Assembly (NCBI RefSeq): GCF_030463565.1
Contig: NC_134646.1
Location: forward strand, 43,953,240-44,017,239
Source: Pelecanus crispus
Taxonomy: Eukaryota > Chordata > Aves > Pelecaniformes > Pelecanidae
Reading direction: 5' to 3'
DNA: 64,000 nucleotides
The translations under genes and the position numbers were made by a program. This document shows, piece after piece, positions 37,225-49,700 of this stretch; the first letter of the stretch is position 1; each line of letters opens with the position of its first letter. Below the pieces are notes generated by a model. The model had not been told where the DNA came from. It worked only from the letters and a program-made list of their open reading frames with translations, and did no database searches.

Positions 37225-38770
37225 CTAAAGAAGAAGAAGAAAAAAAAAATCACTAGAATTAGATGAGTATTACTAAATAGCATTTATATTACATTCTTTG
37301 GGAGACTATGAATGAAACTGTATAAAATTGTACAGTAAAATTATACACAATAAGATCATTTTATGGCAATGATTCTACTGATTTTACCCAAACGTGTATG
37401 AAGAGCTTCAGTTCTATACAGTCTTAACATCCCCCTAAATTTCATGATGATTTTCAGTAATGCTACAACATTGCTAGACATGAGAGGCAAAAAAAGGTAA
37501 TACTTTAACCTTCATGTACTCATTCACGAAGTTTAAACATTAAAAAAAACCCAAACAAACTGGAAAGTACCCTGACCACTTGAGAGATCTGACAGAAAAA
37601 TGCTGCAAGAAAATACAGCACTAGAATAACAAATTTGCTATAAGACCTTTAAGGCATGTTTTCTGCCTGACTTTCTTATTATTTTCCTCACCTTATTTAT
37701 TTCACAGGCACAGAATGCTAAGGATGAGGACATAAGGGAGGTGTTTTCCAGCTTGAAAAACAAGTCTCACTTTATTAAAGGTGAAATAATTCATCCTGGA
37801 ACAACCCTTTTAATTTAATTATTTATGTTAAGACAAGGCTAAAAAGAATTACTGGGGAAAAAAAAAAAATCTGTTGAAGGCATGTATCCTTGGGTTTTCT
37901 TCACTTGATTCCTCCATAATATCTGAAAACTGTAGGTCTTGGTGCTGCTCTTGAATGCATGTCAGAAGGATTACAATATAATACTGTCATCCTCCCTTAC
38001 ATACACTGCAGGTATTATTTTTTAGTTGCTCAGTCTGTGCCTCCACATTTTGCAAGAGTGAGCCATAGAACTCTACAACTCTAGTATTAGGGCTACTGCC
38101 TTCAAAACCCCCTTTTCTTTCCAATTTTAAATACCTAGAGGAGAGCTCATCCCCTTAATGATGCAAACAGCAGTATCCTGCATTACTAAAACAGTCTTTC
38201 CATAACAAAGACAGTATTTATAGTCAACTAGAGTATAGTATTTCACATCTTTAATGCTATCCCTTACAGAAAAGGCAAATGTTAATGAAATTCAATGTTG
38301 GCGATATTATTTGTCACATCTACCCCATGGTATGTCTCTCCTCTCAAGTATTCTATCAGCTCAGATTGTAAATTGGAGTTGCACTTGCAATATCTCAAGA
38401 GGTACACACACAACGCAAGGAAATTCTCAGAAGGAATTATGACTTTGAGTCTGTCTCATTGGTCAGAAGACAGAGTGCTTGATAATTTATTTCACATTTA
38501 ACACTTAAAATTTTGTCTTTCAATATAATCCAATTTGTTTGGACATCTTTAATTTTTTTGTGTATGATTTTATAAACAGATCAATAATTTCATGAATGGA
38601 TAAACAATATCTTAAAGATTAGCTTATTTAATAATTTTCTTTCTATACCAAACAGTCAAAGGAAAACTATGTGTATATACATAGGTACAGGTGAGTATGG
38701 TTCACATAGGAATACAGGAAAATCACAGTTCATTCTATTGCACCTGGGATGGGTACTAGAATGATTATAC

Positions 38771-39367
38771 TAGTCCATGGTTTGGCTGGGATAGGGTCAA
38801 TTTTCTTCATGGTAGCTTGCATGGGGCTATGTTTTGGATTTGTGCTGAAAACTGCTGAAAATAGAGAGATGTTTTGGTTACTGCTGAGCAGTGCTTACAC
38901 AGAGTCCAGGCCTTTTCTGCTTCTCACCCCACCCCACCAGCGAGTAGGCTGGGGGTGCACAAGAAGTTGGGAGGGGGCACAGCTGGGACAGCTGACCCCA
39001 GCTGACCACAGGGATATTCCTGACCATATGATGTCATGCTCAGCATATAAAGCTGGGGGAAGAAGAAGAAAGGGGGGGGATATTCAGAGTGATGGCATTT
39101 GTCTTCCCAAGTAACCGTTAAATGTGCTGGAGCCCTGCTTTCCTGGAGATGGCTGAGCACCTGCCTGCTGATGGCAAGCAGTGAATGAATTCCTCCTTTT
39201 GCTTTGCTTGCGTGCACAGCTCTTGCTTTACCTATTAAACTGTCTTTTATCTCAACCCATGAGTTTTCCCACTTTTCCTCTTCCAGTTCTCTCCCCATCC
39301 CACTGCAGGGGGGCGTGAGCAAGCGGCTGTGCGGCGCCGAGCTGCCAACTGGGGTTAAACCACGACA
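38771..39367 (+). mobile_element. Solo LTR of an avian endogenous retrovirus
   Basis: A block of about 0.6 kb with the structure of a retroviral LTR, plus orientation (antisense to SH3RF1). It has a U3-like first part, a TATA box (tataaa at 39046-39051) preceded by a CRE-like tgatgtca, and an ATTAAA polyadenylation signal at 39234-39239. A G-rich stretch follows, and the block ends in ggggttaaaccacgaca, which I recall as the typical end of a widespread bird LTR family. The 5' end is degenerate (TAG in place of TGT), so that boundary is approximate. No gag, pol or env remains are seen on either side and no second LTR is present, so it is a solo copy. No target-site duplication was found. Confidence 0.85.
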
Positions 39368-39635
39368 GGGCCCCAACTGATTAAGGGGGAAATTCATGGC
39401 CACAAGAGAAGAACTAAAAAAATATTGTCTGAATGTATTTTTTTAGTCCTATGTGCTCTGTGCAGAGTAAACAGACAGGATGAGGGAAGCAGTCGGTGCA
39501 GATGTGGCGAGGACAAGTGCAGAGAGAGAACAGGGAGGTGGGGGGGACGAGGGCAGGTTGGAAGCAAAAAGAAACACACCTCTACGCAAGAGAGGAAACA
39601 CCTGCTTGTTTATCCATTTCCATCCCAATAACAAA

Positions 39636-39654
39636 CCAACCAACCAACCAAAAA
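39636..39654. repeat. (CAAC)n microsatellite
   Basis: About four copies of the CAAC tetramer (aaccaaccaaccaacc). It is a short simple repeat. Confidence 0.75.
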
Positions 39655-40229
39655 AGTTACAGCCCTTCAGTGATTACGAGCCAGAAAATTACTTGGTAGA
39701 AAAAGGGCTCCAGTCAATTATGGCCACTACAACACATACGCATCTCTCTTGAACTGGAGGGAATAGCTGGAGTTCTCCCAGGAATCACCCCATTCTCCCG
39801 GGAGAAAGCTTTCTATGTCCCTGCACTGAGGAAGAACTTCAAGATTAGCCGTGTGTATAAAACACAGTTGGAAAATTAATATTTTTAAAGACAAACAAAA
39901 CCAAAACAAACCAGGAGTACCAGCACAGCAGATCATGTCAAAGCGATCAAACTCATCAATTAGTCATCATTTAATTGTTAGAACTCGATATTGTATTTAC
40001 GCAGTTTATCACAAAGCCTCCCACGAGCAAACCTCCACTCAAACTTACAAACATCTGTTTATATTTTATAGGAAGCTCCTTTCCCAGTGTATAGGTTGAG
40101 TTTCTGCAAAGCTTGTTTCCCACGTTAAATAAAAATGGTTCCAGTCCACAATTTCAAACAGAACAAGGTTCAACAAAACACACACTTAGTTCTCAGTCAG
40201 GCTGCCAGGGATTAAAAAGAAATGGTGAA

Positions 40230-40565
40230 ACGACGCTGAAGAGAAGTAAAGCGAACGCCTTTCCCTTCTGTCCCAGCCCAGCGGGAGGATGAAGCGAGAA
40301 GGAGCGGGCGGGCGGGCGACGGGGAGCGCCGTTCTCAGGGGTGCGGTACCAAGGGCCCCCGAGCGCCATCTTCACATTCCTCCTCCTCCTCCTCCTCTGA
40401 GCAACCTGGGAGCCGCGGCTCACGGCTGGTGCCTTGCGGGCCGTCGTGGTTAGCAGCCTTGGGTGGCTTTGGCCCCCCTTCTGCCCCTCCGGCTACTCAC
40501 CAGGAGAAAAGGCCATGAGGATACGCGGAGCCGGAGTTTACATTTCACTCCGTGTCTCTCACTCG
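40230..40565. promoter_or_regulatory. CpG-rich patch inside intron 2, possible internal promoter
   Basis: My hand count gives roughly 28 CpG dinucleotides in about 340 bases, in a region where CpG is otherwise rare. The patch has a run of cgggcggg repeats near 40303-40320, a YY1-like site on the minus strand (AAGATGGCG, 40364-40372), a (TCC)n tract at 40377-40398, and on the minus strand a consensus splice donor CTG|GTGAGT at 40501/40500. This is the composition of a CpG-island promoter. It could serve an alternative first exon of SH3RF1 or an antisense non-coding RNA. A 58-codon minus frame opens at the ATG inside the YY1-like site (40369) but resembles no known protein. Confidence 0.5.
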
Positions 40566-40682
40566 GCTAAACATGAAAGGAAGGCTTTGGAAGAAAAACT
40601 CCGCAGCCTACCCTTAGGTTTAGAGCTGCCATTTACCCTGCCAGCTCTTTGAGAAAGCAACAACAAAAAAAACAACCCCAAA

Positions 40683-40709
40683 AACAAAAAAAAAAAAAAA
40701 AAAAAAAAA
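40683..40709. repeat. Poly-A run
   Basis: About 27 A following an A/C-rich stretch (aacaaaaaaaacaacccc). It is a low-complexity tract just beyond the CpG-rich patch, possibly the tail of an unrecognisable retrocopy. Confidence 0.75.
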
Positions 40710-43700
40710 CAACCCACCCAGACAAAAAACATTTTAGGAAATTAAAATATAAAACTCAGAAAGACTCCACACAAAACGGGTTTCTTAGAATTATGTCCTC
40801 AGTCCTTATGCAAAATCCTTATGCAAAAGTATTTGAACTTCTAACGCTACTGCTGATATACAAACTGTTTAAATTCATTTTTAGCTAAGGCATGGATATA
40901 CATACATTTCACATGCCAGATTCCTTTAAAGAAAATAAAATTAATAATATACGATGACATCAAAACAAGTGGCTTAACAAGAATCTGAAAAAATGCACAC
41001 GCATTCATATATTTGAGGCTTGGGTCCCTCAGATTTCTTCTCCCAACCCAGATATTTTGCCTTAGAAACCTACAGAATTCACTTACAATTTTCCTCTTTG
41101 GATTTATATTTTGTGTTCCGTCACCTGATTTTGAACTTTACTCTTATTTTTTTAACGGACAATATGCAACTGTATGTATTTTTCATGAGCTTAAGCCAAG
41201 AGAAACTTATGCCTGCAGAGAAACACGAGATCTGATTTCCTTCTAAAAAGGAGTTTCTGTGGCAGAAGCCCAAACATAAATATGCTTACACTGGCATAAA
41301 ACAGCATTCATTGTATAACTTACTGCACTTGGAGAACCAGCATAAGCTGAAGTAGCAAAAATAGTAAATCCCCTCCCAAGGAAATGAATGGAACAGATAC
41401 TGGGTCATCTGCATCTCTGTTTCCTTCCAAGCCTCCCCGGCTGCAGTTGTCGCTTTTCCAAGCAAGGCATTCCCTGGTCCCAGGCTGTGAGACTGGGATG
41501 TGGCCTGGGCTTCCCTGTGAACCAGTTGAATTTACCCAGAATATCGATGCCGTTTTCACCTGTTTGAGGTTCTCGGACACTGAGCGTCTTCAAGAGGCCA
41601 GGAAATCTTTTTACAGCAGTACTGTTCGTTAGTAGTAGGACAGACAACATTTTTAAAGGTTTCTGAAACTGTCTATGTGCACAACCAAAGTGCTATCAGC
41701 ATCCATAAAAGCTGGCCTGCTCCATCACCTCAGCAGCAGTTTTTACGCCTAGCTTTCATAAATAACTTCTGCCTTTCTTTACAGAAAATCTAAAAACTGG
41801 AAGTTACTATCACTTCGATCCAAGTTATACGAGATTCTTTAATAATCATCAGTTATTTGCAATTTTCTTACAAGTAAAGACAGAAAAATTGTTTTTCTTC
41901 ATCTATTTTTTTATTTTCTTTTCATGCAGTTCCTGAATCAAATGAACGGTCACATTAATAACCACGACAAGATGAGAAACTATTATGGAAAATCTCCAAT
42001 TACACAGCAATTGTAGGTAAAGTCTAGTGCTACAGAGGTGCTTTTATCAGTCTTTTTTTTTTCCCAAAGAACCAGTATTGTAAGACATACTTGGTTGCCA
42101 ATAAAAGTTGCCATTCCATAAGGAAAGCAGCTTGTTAATATGCTGCAGCCAACTTGTTTGCAAGGCAGATTTGGGTTGAGTGAGTTCTTTACGTGTGCAT
42201 TCTCCAGTAGGTACAGGTATACCTGAGATTTCCTCTTCACACTCCTAGTCATTCAAACCTTTGGAATGACAATATTGCTTCTTTTAATCTTCTAGTCCAT
42301 TCTCTTTCATATTGTTGCCTTCTTGATGCAAATCTGTCAAATGCATCCTTTTTATTACCTTTTTTAATGTGTATTTTTGCTTTCTTTGGCCTTTACCAGG
42401 CTGTCCAGCCCTACATGGAAGGCCATCCTATTTTGCACCTATAGTTTTTTTCATCTCTCTCTCTCATCTTGCTGGCTCCAATACCTGTTTTCAAGTCTCA
42501 ATTTAAAGACACCTGATCCGTCTAGTTCCTTTTTCTTTGTTTCAGCCTCCTTTGTTCTTTCTGTACCTGCATTTAAATTTTCACATATTTTGAGACACGG
42601 AGCTTATTAGAATACTTCAGGGAAGACCTCCTTAAACCGCTTATATTAAAAGATGTGTTTCCTTCAGTAGGATTTCTTTCTAAAGGAAGGAAACATGCTC
42701 CCTATGTTCAGCTATAGGTATACTGCTTTCAGCTGAAAAAATTAAATACTTGGTTTTGCAGAAGACACCAACCTAGAGACGATAACATTTGAAACTAAGT
42801 CTCCCCATTTCTTTTCGAGTTCCAGAACACAAAGTGTTCATCCAAGAACGTTAAAAGACTGCTCCCTGCATTTATTTTTCTCATCTAAGGAACAACACAA
42901 ACAAGGTCAGATTTGCTCAAAGAAAGCACTATTAATCTGTATCTGACACGAAATTGTTAGTGGAATCAATCTTACATACTTCTACCATCAGAACTATCTT
43001 GGAAGACTGCAGAGGCCATCAATGCAAGTGAAATTATTTCTAGCTAAAGCACCTCTGAGGTTCCTGCTATCTGAATGATAAAAATGTAAGATATTTTTAT
43101 GTCAGGAGGCTGTACCAAGTTTCCAGTATGCTGTAATAACCATAAAACCAAACCTTTGGTATCATCTGATATGAATTACTATTGCTCTACTGAATACAGT
43201 GAAACAGTATTTTTTATGTGACAGTTCACTAGATTAAGGAAGTGAGCAATGTTAATGTTGGTAAGTATATTCATTTCCACTAGTTTCTAATGATATAGTT
43301 GCACTAAATCTCATTTTTTCTAGGATGCAGAATAACCAAACATTTGACTTAAAACAGCAAAAAATTTGTAGTTGTTTTGAAACGCCATACTCAAATCTGG
43401 TTAGTCACAGCTTGGTTCAGTTTTTCATTTTAATAGAAGGAGAAGTTGTGCAGCGACAGGAAACTAGCTAGCCAGGTTACCCTGATTAAAGAGACCAGGT
43501 TTGAAACCCATCTGTGTGTAACTTAACCATGACCTATGTAACAACAATCATTCTGAAGAAAGATTACTTTAGGAAAAGAATAGAATGCAGGATAAAAAAC
43601 ACAATCAAGCAAACATATTCGTTGTACTTTTGGAAAAGCTGAACAACTGCAATCGGTAACTTTGTAACTAAGAACTTTAGGTTCTTGATAAGTGAAGAAA

Positions 43701-46700
43701 TGGAATGATATTTTTACAATTATTTAATTTGACCATCAAATTAAAATTTAGTAGACCTGCAAAGCTTCTCTGCTACTAGCTAACTATTACAGAATATGGT
43801 AAACTTTCTCTAATAACTAACACCAGATGTAGCTCTAGATGTAATAGTGTGTGACATATCGGAACACTCTTTATTAATTTCCAGGTTTCAACATCTAACA
43901 TAGGCTGAAATGCCAAGGACTCCTAGAGCCCTTTGCCCAACTCTTCCGAGGACTGTATCAGTTAACTTTGCTCTTGGTAACCTGCAGAAGAACTTCACAG
44001 CACAGGCTCAGAGAAACCCTTATTTTGTAATGGAAGGGTAGCTCCTCTCCTCATGTAAACAATTTTTATGTGTTCTTTTGAGGTAAGCTATCAATGACCT
44101 ACTTAAAGTAGCCAGTTTATGAAAGTCCTTTTTGCTTCCTCTGGCTTAACAGCTTTTAGAAGAAAACATTTTGGCATTTTTTCTTGTCTGATGTCAAGAA
44201 ATAAATACAAGGTGTTTAATATAAGTATGAGCAACTCTCTCCCACAGAGTTGTTTTGAAATTAAAAGCTGGAATACAGGAGAATGAAAGGAATTTAAAAA
44301 TGTTGCCTTAAGGCCTAAACCATCAGACTAAATACAGAAGGTTAGAAAGGGATATTTACAAAGCTTTCCAAAGGCACTTAGCCCAGTCCCTTTCTGTGCA
44401 ATACCTGTGTTTTTGAAAACTTTTTTTCACATGAAAAAGCAATGTCTTCAGAATGTCACCTTCTTTCTTTTGCCCATCTGAAATGCAAAGTTTTCAGCTA
44501 CTTACTTCTCCAAGGTGTGTAAAGTAAAGAAAATTTTGAAAGCTTTCTACTAAACTAAGCTCTCAAAATAACCAAACAAGTAAGTAAAGAGTAGGAAAAA
44601 AGTGGAGAGGACAAAATAATTACATCCTGCACGCTGCATGTCCCCAAGTATTTTACCTGTATGCACTTGAGAGGTTAAAGATTGCTTCTTTCTACGGGCA
44701 AAGAAACCCAGAAGTGTGAGGAAGCTGCTCTAAACAGGAAACTTAGAAGGCAACTTGCAAGATGCAGAAGAGTATTCTGGGTCTGTGTTCCCATTGATTT
44801 TGAAAAGGAAAGCCAAAGCATATCAAACAATTTCATTCCGAGTCTTTAAAAACCTTTTGATTAATTGTTTACTACAAAAGGATTTTGCTTTGAAAAAAAC
44901 CTTGTAAGAATCTAAACAAAACTTTAAAGTGTGCACTATGTAGAGCTAAGATGTTTATATAAAATAGTTCTTTCCAAAACCAACGATTTGCTTTATAGAT
45001 CTGCTGTTATAAGCTGTTATACCAACCTATTGTAACTATTTGTTCCCCATCCAAAATCTGTTATGGGAAGTGTGACACCCTCCCTGTGCCAATACAGATT
45101 CTTAAATATCACTTGCTTTTTTTTTTTTGCTGTTTGTTATATGAACATAAAATCACAAAATAGTTACCACAGAAGAGGCAAAAAAACCCCCTCTGAAAAC
45201 TGGCAAAATACAGACCACATCTGAGTGTTAAATTCTTTCCCTAAATTCATTCTTACCTGGCTATTGTGTAGCCTCCTCTTTTCACTCTTCATTTTAGTTT
45301 CCACATAAACCGGAAATTACACATCTTTGGCATCCTTTTGCTGCTGCCTGAATTCATAGTTATCCTTCTAATACAGTTATCTCGAATTTACTCTCCCTGT
45401 CAAATGCCATATATGCAATTGCTTAAACAGCCAAATAATTAACTCCCAAGCAAAATGCACTCCATTCTGAGCTCCAAGTCCAGATTAAATAGAAATTTTC
45501 ACATAAACTCAGAATGCTCTTCTTTCCCGTTGGCTTAATGGGAGGCAGTCAGAGATGCCACAGACCACAAACAAACAAATCATCAATAACTGCAACTGTT
45601 ATCATTCAAAACCTGCCCTACTAACTGAACCAGCATCTAACCTTGTAACAGCTTTTATCAGTCACCAGAAAGGGGAAAAAAAAATTCAACAAAACATTCA
45701 CTAAACAACATCTTGCTGTAATCTATATAGCCAGTATGGCAGACATACTATACATGACAGCTGGTGAGAATTTCTGCAGCATATGTAGTAGCTAACAAAC
45801 ATACAGGGACACAGTCAACAGCAATCGCGGAGAAAGGAACCATCTTGCAATGCTAAGAAATATCTCTCCTCTTTTGTTTAATACAGTCTCTTTTTTTTTT
45901 TTTTTTAATACTTTAACACAAAATCTCAGTGCGTTAGAAAGAAATAAAAGGGAGTCTACATAACCCCATAGGGTATTGCTAACACCTAGAAAAGATTCCA
46001 CTATTAACGTGGTACCCACGAGGTTGTGCTATGCTGGAGTAGTGGTAAGAAACAAATCCAAATACCTGTCGTCTACCAGTCTTAACATGGCTAATCAGAA
46101 TACATATCTTCTCTTTCATTTTTGCATTAAACATAAGCCATCAATATTGGAAGAGTAGATCTATTTTACCAACCACATTTAAAATTCTCTCACAAATCTG
46201 CACTTTGTAACACCACTTTACAAATCACTTTACAAAACGCATTCTGTTTGCTCACTTAAAAAAAAAAAGTAATCTACTTAGTGCAGAAGATTGGAACATT
46301 TGGTTTATCAGCGAAGCGCTGGAACACAGGAGGCCCTGTCCCTACTTCAGGGAGCTGATATTTTAACATAAGTATCAAAAGCTCCAGAGGGTTTATCAAC
46401 AATGTAAAAATTTGAGAGTAATGCTCTGTATTGTTCTAAAGGTTTTTGCACTTTCAAAATGAATGTAAACAAACTTCCCTCACTGTGATGCGAAAATGAG
46501 TATGTTTACTTGCTGCACCAAGAAAAGGAGAGGGAATTCCAGGTGAGAAGACAGATTGAAAAAAACTGAAAATAATAAATGAGAAATGAGATTGCCAAGA
46601 GCAAACTCTTACTGCGCTTTGAAGGTGAGGAGTTTGAACATGATACAGAAGGAGCAAAGCCAGCAAATGACTCTGAACAGGGAGTGACTTGGTGAGATTA

Positions 46701-49700
46701 CTCTTGGTGAGATCAGCATGAAGAAACGTTCCTTTAATCTCCCAAATACTTTGCTGCCAAAAATTGGGCAATGGGAAAACACAGAGTTGCAAATGAAGAG
46801 GTTGCTGCATTTTTTGATGAAAACCTATCAAGGTTGACAGGCATGACTTTTTATCTGAGTTTGCTTTGTGTTCCATTAAGTGCTAATGTATTCCCCGCCA
46901 AAACAGTGCAAGGTCTAAAATTAAAACGACCCTGTCAACGATATTAAAAAAAGAGAGTAACCATACACAGCTCTCCTATCTGAATTTGATTTTAAACATC
47001 TGAGATAGCATCTGACATTCCACTGCCTGCTGAGAAAGTGGTTTTAGGTTTATTTTCCATCACTTCCACTATTTTGTAAATGTTCAGGTGCTTGTCCAAC
47101 CTTCTGGATGAACATGACACCACTGTCACACATCCTTCTCAGATATTCCCTGCAAACCCTTGTTGCCAGGATCTGAAGGGACTTTCGCTAAGCTTGATTT
47201 GGGACTGGTACCGTGTCCTCCTCCTCCTGAAACCCCCTCACTCCCTTGAAATTCTTTTGGAATCAATTTAATTTTTTTTATATCCTGACTTCAAACAGCC
47301 TCTTGCCTATTGCGGAAAAGAAAAGGTGCTAATTTTAGCTGCCACTCTGTAAACACAAATACACATCCGATGCAAGCACAGACTAAATGACAAACTCCAT
47401 TTGCTCTTTATTTTTACTTATCCTTTAAATTTTTCATGCCTCAAAGCTTCCTGGAATATGTATTTTTCTTCCAAAACATTTTTACAGCACTCTACTTGAA
47501 GCAGCTGGTCAGCCTTTGGAAAAGGCAACTAATCCTAGTTGAAATTATGCATTTTTCTGCAAGATAAATGTTCCTCTATGCTCTTTACTATAACAAAAGA
47601 GCTGAGTGAGCCAGAAGAATGCTACGTTAAGATTTATCTCTTGTGCAGTGACAAGCTGGAGTTTGCACCTCCCGGTTATTTCAGCCAGACTGTAAAAGCA
47701 GACAAACAGCCTGGTCCAAATGAGCCTTCTGCTCAGTGTAGTACTGCTAGAAGAGGCTTGAACCCATAATGCCTACAGACAGTACTATGCTTCACATTTC
47801 ATATTGCTCAAATGAATACATTTTAGCATAAAAGTATTAGCGTAGAAAACAAAACCGATCTGCATGTCTTGAGTCTATGGGGTCTGGATTGGTACGCAGG
47901 TATCTCCCAGCCGTACCTTGCACCACCACGCTCCCCTCTGCTGTCACTGTACCCTCACAAGCCTTCCCACCAGCCTCCATAACCTCCCCGGACCTCCGTT
48001 CTGCCTGAGCTTTGCCTTTCTTAATCCCATACCTACCTGCTCAGTGTTTCTGAGCTCCTCCAGCGTCACCCATCCCCACTTCCACCTTCCCTACACTTCC
48101 TTTCCGCAAGGAAGCTGGGTGAGGAGCTCCCCACTCGGCCGGCCCGGCCTTGCTGCAAGCCCACCCCACTGCCCCCCGCCTCCGGCTGCCCCAGACCCTG
48201 GAGACGAATTGGCTCTACTCTGCTCCTCAACCAGCAAACAAATTTCCAGCAATATGTGACTACCTCTCTGTAAAGTAGTACAGAAAACCATATTCCACCT
48301 GTTTATGTTAATTAGTCCCTTATTCCATTAAGAGTTGCCCCTGGTTTTAGGTGGGAGCTAATACTCAAGCAAGGTGTCAAACTCAGTTCAGCAGATCTTG
48401 GCCAAGTTTTCTCCCAAGTTGCCCAGCTCTAGGCTGTCCTACACTGTACAGGAGTGCTTAATTTTCACAAAAACTATCAGCTCAAATACAGCAAAATCTC
48501 TCATTATTGTAATTCCACTGTCAGAGGCAGGGAGAGTTGCATAAGGAGTACACAAAATAAAACTAGATATTTCAGGATAGACAGGAAGAGATTTTCCATT
48601 TTGCTTTCAAACGCAGTTGTTTATCCAAGAGGTTTGTTTTGGTTTTAAGCATGACAGGTGAACAAGGGTTAGAAATGCTAGGCAATGAGAGGCTTACATT
48701 GAAAGGATAACCTGTTCACTTCTCAGTATTTTACCACAGAAAAACTACTAGCACTTAGGTCCAGGGAGACCTAATCAACCTGTGTTTTCTTACAGCAATT
48801 CTGCTCCTCTAGTCCACTTGCATTGTTGACATTGTTAGTTGGTTAAAACAAACCAAATTTCACTGTGCCACAGAAACTAGAAGCATTTAAACTACTTAAA
48901 TGAATGGTCTTTCAGCAACTGCATTTGTGATCACTGGGGAAAGAAAAAGAAATTTGAAAGTAACAAGTTGATCATTACTATACTGTCGTAACACAGATTA
49001 AATCTCTCTGTTTACAGATGATTTCACTGGGAAATCTTCCCCCAATTTTTTTGTACTTGGTAGGCACTGCCTCAAAATGGTAAGGTTTGAGTATTATATG
49101 CAGAAAGCTGCTTCTTGAAAGTAGTCCTCTATTTCAAAATACACATCCTTTCCACTTCAAACAAAAATTTAATAGCAATTCTATCCTGTTGTCATATGCA
49201 TTTTTCTAAAAGCCCTTCGCCTCTCTAAATGTTATGAGAATTCTGTAGTCATTTTGTAAAAAAAAAAATCTGAAGTATCTCTTGTACCACAATTTACCAG
49301 TCTCTGTATCTATGAAAAACAAGTTTATACAAGGGGGGGGTTTTAACTCTCAAGTATTTGGAAAAGTTAAGGAAGGTAATTTTTTCCATTTGTCTATGAT
49401 ATAAACAAAAAAGAAACAAACCATTCTTTTATCCAGCTCAATGAAAATGACCATTTTCCTTCCCCAACAAAGGGGGATTATTTATATTTTATATTATTAA
49501 CTCTCAGATCTGCTCATAGTTTTCATTTATGTGTTCATGCCATAAATGAAAATATATACTTCTATGTAATGATTTTAATCAAGTAGCTGCATGTATGATA
49601 AAGTTTAATATGTAGTATATTCTTGTACATATTTTTTTTAATTTTGGAGCAGCCTTAAAGTGTATGAACTGCACTACTTTTTGATGAAGCTAAAATGGAA

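Noticed and set aside
38749-39403. Open frames on both strands across the LTR
   Set aside because: They cross LTR regulatory sequence and contain no gag, pol or env motif. They are chance frames in a solo LTR.
39368-39450. Retroviral internal sequence (primer-binding site and gag start) after the LTR
   Set aside because: The ATG at 39396 opens only a short frame ending within about 17 codons, and no primer-binding site matching a tRNA end could be recognised, so I keep the solo LTR call.
40193-40423. Arg-rich minus-strand frame through the CpG-rich patch as a protein gene
   Set aside because: The arginine run is a translation of the (TCC)n tract and the rest resembles no protein. The patch is better explained as promoter-like DNA.
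46454-46876. 140-codon open frame on the minus strand in intron 2
   Set aside because: The composition is random, no motif or family resemblance is seen, there are no acceptor and donor signals of matching phase, and it does not resemble the missing RING exon.
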